The position numbers were made by a program, and so were the translations under genes. Positions 60,851 through 64,000 of a stretch of DNA of 64,000 nucleotides are shown one piece after another. The notes below the pieces were generated by a model. The model did not search any database. It saw only the letters and a list, made by a program, of their open reading frames with translations, and had not been told where the DNA came from. Source of the stretch: Earliella scabrosa (Eukaryota > Basidiomycota > Agaricomycetes > Polyporales > Polyporaceae); assembly GCA_022605405.1 (NCBI GenBank), contig JABYQQ010000005.1:2046001-2110000 (forward strand). The letters run 5' to 3'. Each line of letters opens with the position of its first letter. Position 1 is the first letter of the stretch.

Positions 60851-63800
60851 CTACGAGGCCGATCCGCTACGCAGCTGGTTAACCAACGTCTCCCAATAGC
60901 TCCAGTCCGATCCATCCCCGTGAGGCTGCGACTCGCTCCCTATCGTGGGCGACGTGGACATCTCGCTCGTACCCAGCCACCCGTTCAAGTCTCCCAATCC
61001 GGGCGTCGCCCACGGAAGTCCCGTTCCGCCAGGCTGGTCATCCACCACGGGTCCCCCGCTGAAGATGTTGCACCACTGGTCTAGGAGTGATTGCGCCATC
61101 TCGTCCTCGCCCTGCGGGCTTCCAGACCCAGAGCCAGAGCCCTCGGACTGCTGGAGCTGTTGAATCTGCTGCACGGGCGAGGGGCGGGCGAGCGATGCGA
61201 AGGACTGGGTAGGAGACGACAGGGGAACGGATGCGACCGACGCGAAGGACGAGTTCGTGAATGCCGGAAGGGTGGTGTTCTGCAGCGATTGCTGTACAAC
61301 GGGGCGAGGGCCCGACGCCATCGCGGGTTGGCTGCGATAGCCACGGGTAGGAGGGTCCACCACCATCTTCTGCTCGGGAGGACTGGTGTCCGGTGTACCT
61401 GCCGACTGGGATGATTTGGCCTTAAGGAATTCGATGATCTTGATCTCCCTACGAGTGATAGCGTCCATGTCGGGTATCCGCTCGTGGCGAGCGAGGAAGC
61501 TATCCAGCAGCGAATGCATCCGTTCAGCGTCTTTGCCTCTGGGATATAGCACGAGGTAGATGCCAGCAATCATCGAAGCCTGGAACTCCCGGTAGGCACT
61601 CGCGACAGGATCGCGGCCTTCTCGGGTGGTAGTGGCGATGTATTCCTGACGAATCTGGTGATCTTTGAGGGCAGACTCGAAGCAGGCATCTCTCGACCGC
61701 GAGTACTTGGTGCTATCCAACTTCCGCAGCAAGTATGGTCGATGTAAGGATATGCGGACGAAGAGAAACTCTGTCACGAGGAGAAATCGCTGGAGAGGAA
61801 TATAGGGATGTGAGTCGTCCAATGAAGTGTCGGGGTCAAGCGAGTAGTATGTGGGGAGGTTCTGTTTGTACTTGAGTAGCTCGTCATCAAGAGCGATAAC
61901 GTCAGCGTAATGTCGTGGAGAGTTCACATTCTGGAAGAAGTCCGACATGCGACCCATGATAGAGGCGAGCTGATGTCGAAGGATGAGAAACGTCGTTCGC
62001 GTTGGCTGCGACAAAGGCAACCCTATATATTTCAAGTTACCCGGCGTTTTCTCGTCGGCATTGGTAGGCGGTCTTGTTGACGTGTAGCTGTCGTGGATAG
62101 CGATGGGTCGTCCAAGTACAAGAGCGATCGACCGATCAGCATGGTATAAATTCGACCTATAAAAGAAACGTGTGGTCAAGATACATGTTGAGCCGTCGTC
62201 AGGGCTTCACAGACCATATGCGGCGTCGCCGTTCCACTTGCAGAGGTTCCATTCCCTGCGGCAAACGTCAGGAAATCGCCATCCCCAGTCAGAGAGAACG
62301 CTGACCATATCAGCACCATCTCTGTGGAGACCGATTGCTTGCGCGGTTCGGACTGCTGCGCCCAGTTGACTCCAGGACTCGGTCATCCGTCTATCAAGCA
62401 CAAGGAAACGGGCACTCTACAAAGAATTGTAGGGTTTGATCGCGTAAGGGTGGAAGGTACGCACCAGCATTCGAGTCACCACAATCTCGAAGCAATCAGG
62501 CTGGATGGCAGCGATTATGAGCAGAGCGCGACGTGCTTGATGCAGAGGTCAGCAAACTGATAAAATGCCAAGCGTACGACATGTACGTACAACACCAATA
62601 GTAGCGGGACCCGGCAGTCTTCCTAGTACTCTCGTTACCACCGATACGGTCGGGTGCTAGCCTGACGGAGATGGCGAGGACCACGAAGAGTAGAGGCAAG
62701 AACCGGATGTTGTTGGGATTGTCGTTCGCAAGAAAGGCGTCGTATGACGCACGGAACTCGTGTTCTGAAATTGGATAACGAGTCCAATTGCTGTAGGGAT
62801 CGTGAGCAACAACTAGAAGAATAAATGCAGGGATACATACATCGCAGTGAAGTAATGGTCGACGAGATCGTCACGCATCTTCCGCGGAGGTAGCTCGTCG
62901 TACATGTTCTGAAGCCGATCTGTGCTGTAACCGCAATCCCGCATGAGGCGCTGTAGACGTTCCGTGGCACTGGTCTGTTCAAATGGCACAAGCGTGGGTT
63001 TTTGATCCAATTGGAAGATGTCGCTATTGGACTGGCTCATTGAGAAGGACGAGCTACCCGTGCCGTTTTCTGCACCGGAGTTGGGCACCATGCTTTGCAG
63101 CTGTTAAGGCCGCATATGACGACTGGGATCCAACGATTGTCTCAACAAGGCTCACCTGCTCTAATACGGCGGGCGCTGCTACGAGCCCGGAAGCACTCTT
63201 CCCGTACCATCTTCCACTCTCAAACATGCCACCACTTGGATCCTCATCTTCTGGTTGTGAACGATTACCGTCATCAATGGGAGACATTGAACGCCGCTTG
63301 TCTTGAGAGCCGCCGCCGTCCGAGGGAGGGGTCCCATGTCCATGCGACCAATACTGAGGTAGCGCAGCTTCAACGATTTGCTCGAGGCGAGCTAGGCGTA
63401 TGTGGATGTCCTGATCAGCCTTGCCGGGGGTGTAGGACTTGCATAGTTCTGGAACTTTGCGTGCAATACACTGTAAGTATTGAGTGAGTATCCCGCTGCG
63501 CGCAAACATTAATGACCTACATGTGAGCAGGGAATCTGCCTATCGCACTGATATGATACCAATGAGCGTTACAGTTGGGGGGACGGGGAGAGGTCTTCAC
63601 CTTCTGTTTCCGACGGTGGCATTCACCACAGGAATAGCTGCATGCGGTCAGTATGACGGACCGAGCGTTACAATCCCGCTATGAAACTCACCTAACGCGC
63701 GTTCTAGGCTTCTTATGTGCCCGATTCGAGTCCAACTCATCTTCACTCTTCCTCCGTACGGGAGTATAGCCACCAGGCGTGCCGTCCGGTGTAAACGAGG

Positions 63801-63975
63801 GGGTGTTCTTGGCCATGATCGGGGAGCTGAGCGGAACGGGATCAGGGTCGGCCAGCGCAGCCTCGGGAGACGAAGGACGAGGTGAATCGCACGGAGAGGC
63901 AGGACAAACTTCCGATGAGGACCGCACCGGGACCCGGCCCTCTTGAAGCTCACGGCGTTTGCACGTGACAGCCAT
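60851..63975 (-). CDS. Zn2Cys6 fungal transcription factor
   Basis: Multi-exon gene on the minus strand. The ATG at 63975 is the most upstream in the window and 63816 (MAKNTPSFTPDGTPGG) is an equally good start. A basic region (HKKPRTRVR) leads into the binuclear cluster YSCGECHRRKQKCDRQIPCSHC-type C-x2-C-x6-C-x5-C-x2-C-x8-C. This is assembled from separate exons, including 63637-63601 (37 nt) and 63547-63521 (27 nt). After the linker (ARLEQIVEAA) and Ser-rich stretches comes the fungal-specific domain: HYFTAINWTRYPI, LLFVVLAISVRLAP, SQLGAAVRTAQAIGLHRDG, ADRSIALVLGRP and FLLVTEFLFVRISLHRPYLLR. The tail is Gln/Ser/Pro-rich. It is a nuclear DNA-binding regulator; its targets are unknown. Confidence 0.88.
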
Positions 63976-64000
63976 GACGCGCGGTACGACTGGACGCGCC

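Overview
The window is nuclear DNA of a filamentous basidiomycete, most likely an Agaricomycete (mushroom or polypore class). This rests on the gene content (trifunctional HIS4, Vid27, Rrn7, a CENP-A histone, Kre9/Knh1-like wall protein, Zn2Cys6 regulator), the dense layout on both strands, high GC, and many introns of about 50-60 nt with GT..AG ends. The genus cannot be read from the sequence. Gene models were built by joining open frames at splice sites. For most genes the summed exon length was checked to be a multiple of three.

Layout. 1-16 kb: HIS4 (histidine synthesis), PDB1 (pyruvate dehydrogenase E1 beta), a short-chain dehydrogenase, an amidohydrolase-2 decarboxylase with a decayed tandem copy beside it, a membrane-anchored alpha/beta hydrolase, IDH1, and a conserved protein of unknown function. 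15-25 kb: AP-1 sigma adaptin, the RNA exonuclease REX3, a Lag1-type ceramide synthase, a Gfd2/YDR514C-like RNase H-fold protein, and the centromeric histone CENP-A. 26-39 kb: a large Ser/Pro/Met-rich coiled-coil protein, a 1.8 kb gene-free stretch, a cupin with a C-terminal membrane anchor, the RNA polymerase I factor RRN7, an NTF2-like protein and an ER J-protein. 39-54 kb: glutamine synthetase, VID27, a small unknown gene, a BTB/KCTD-like protein, an RNase P/MRP Rpr2/Snm1-like protein, and SSD1. 54-64 kb: IDH2, the ESCRT-III subunit VPS24, a Kre9/Knh1-like GPI protein, an exonuclease-III-family nuclease and a Zn2Cys6 transcription factor.

Most genes are ordinary housekeeping functions. Themes are mitochondrial carbon entry (PDB1, and both IDH1 and IDH2 subunits of one enzyme in one window), RNA metabolism (REX3, Gfd2-like, RRN7, Rpr2/Snm1-like, SSD1), membrane traffic (AP-1 sigma, VPS24, VID27) and nitrogen/amino acid metabolism (HIS4, GLN1).

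The points most worth a second look are: an exact 20-bp E-box-containing element shared by the RRN7 and ER J-protein promoters; an SSD1 homologue that keeps the RNase II active-site aspartates; exons of 10, 12 and 17 nt; two predicted 35-nt introns; and the relic amidohydrolase copy. No tRNA, rRNA, transposon or CRISPR array was seen, and I did not find a clearly new multi-gene system.
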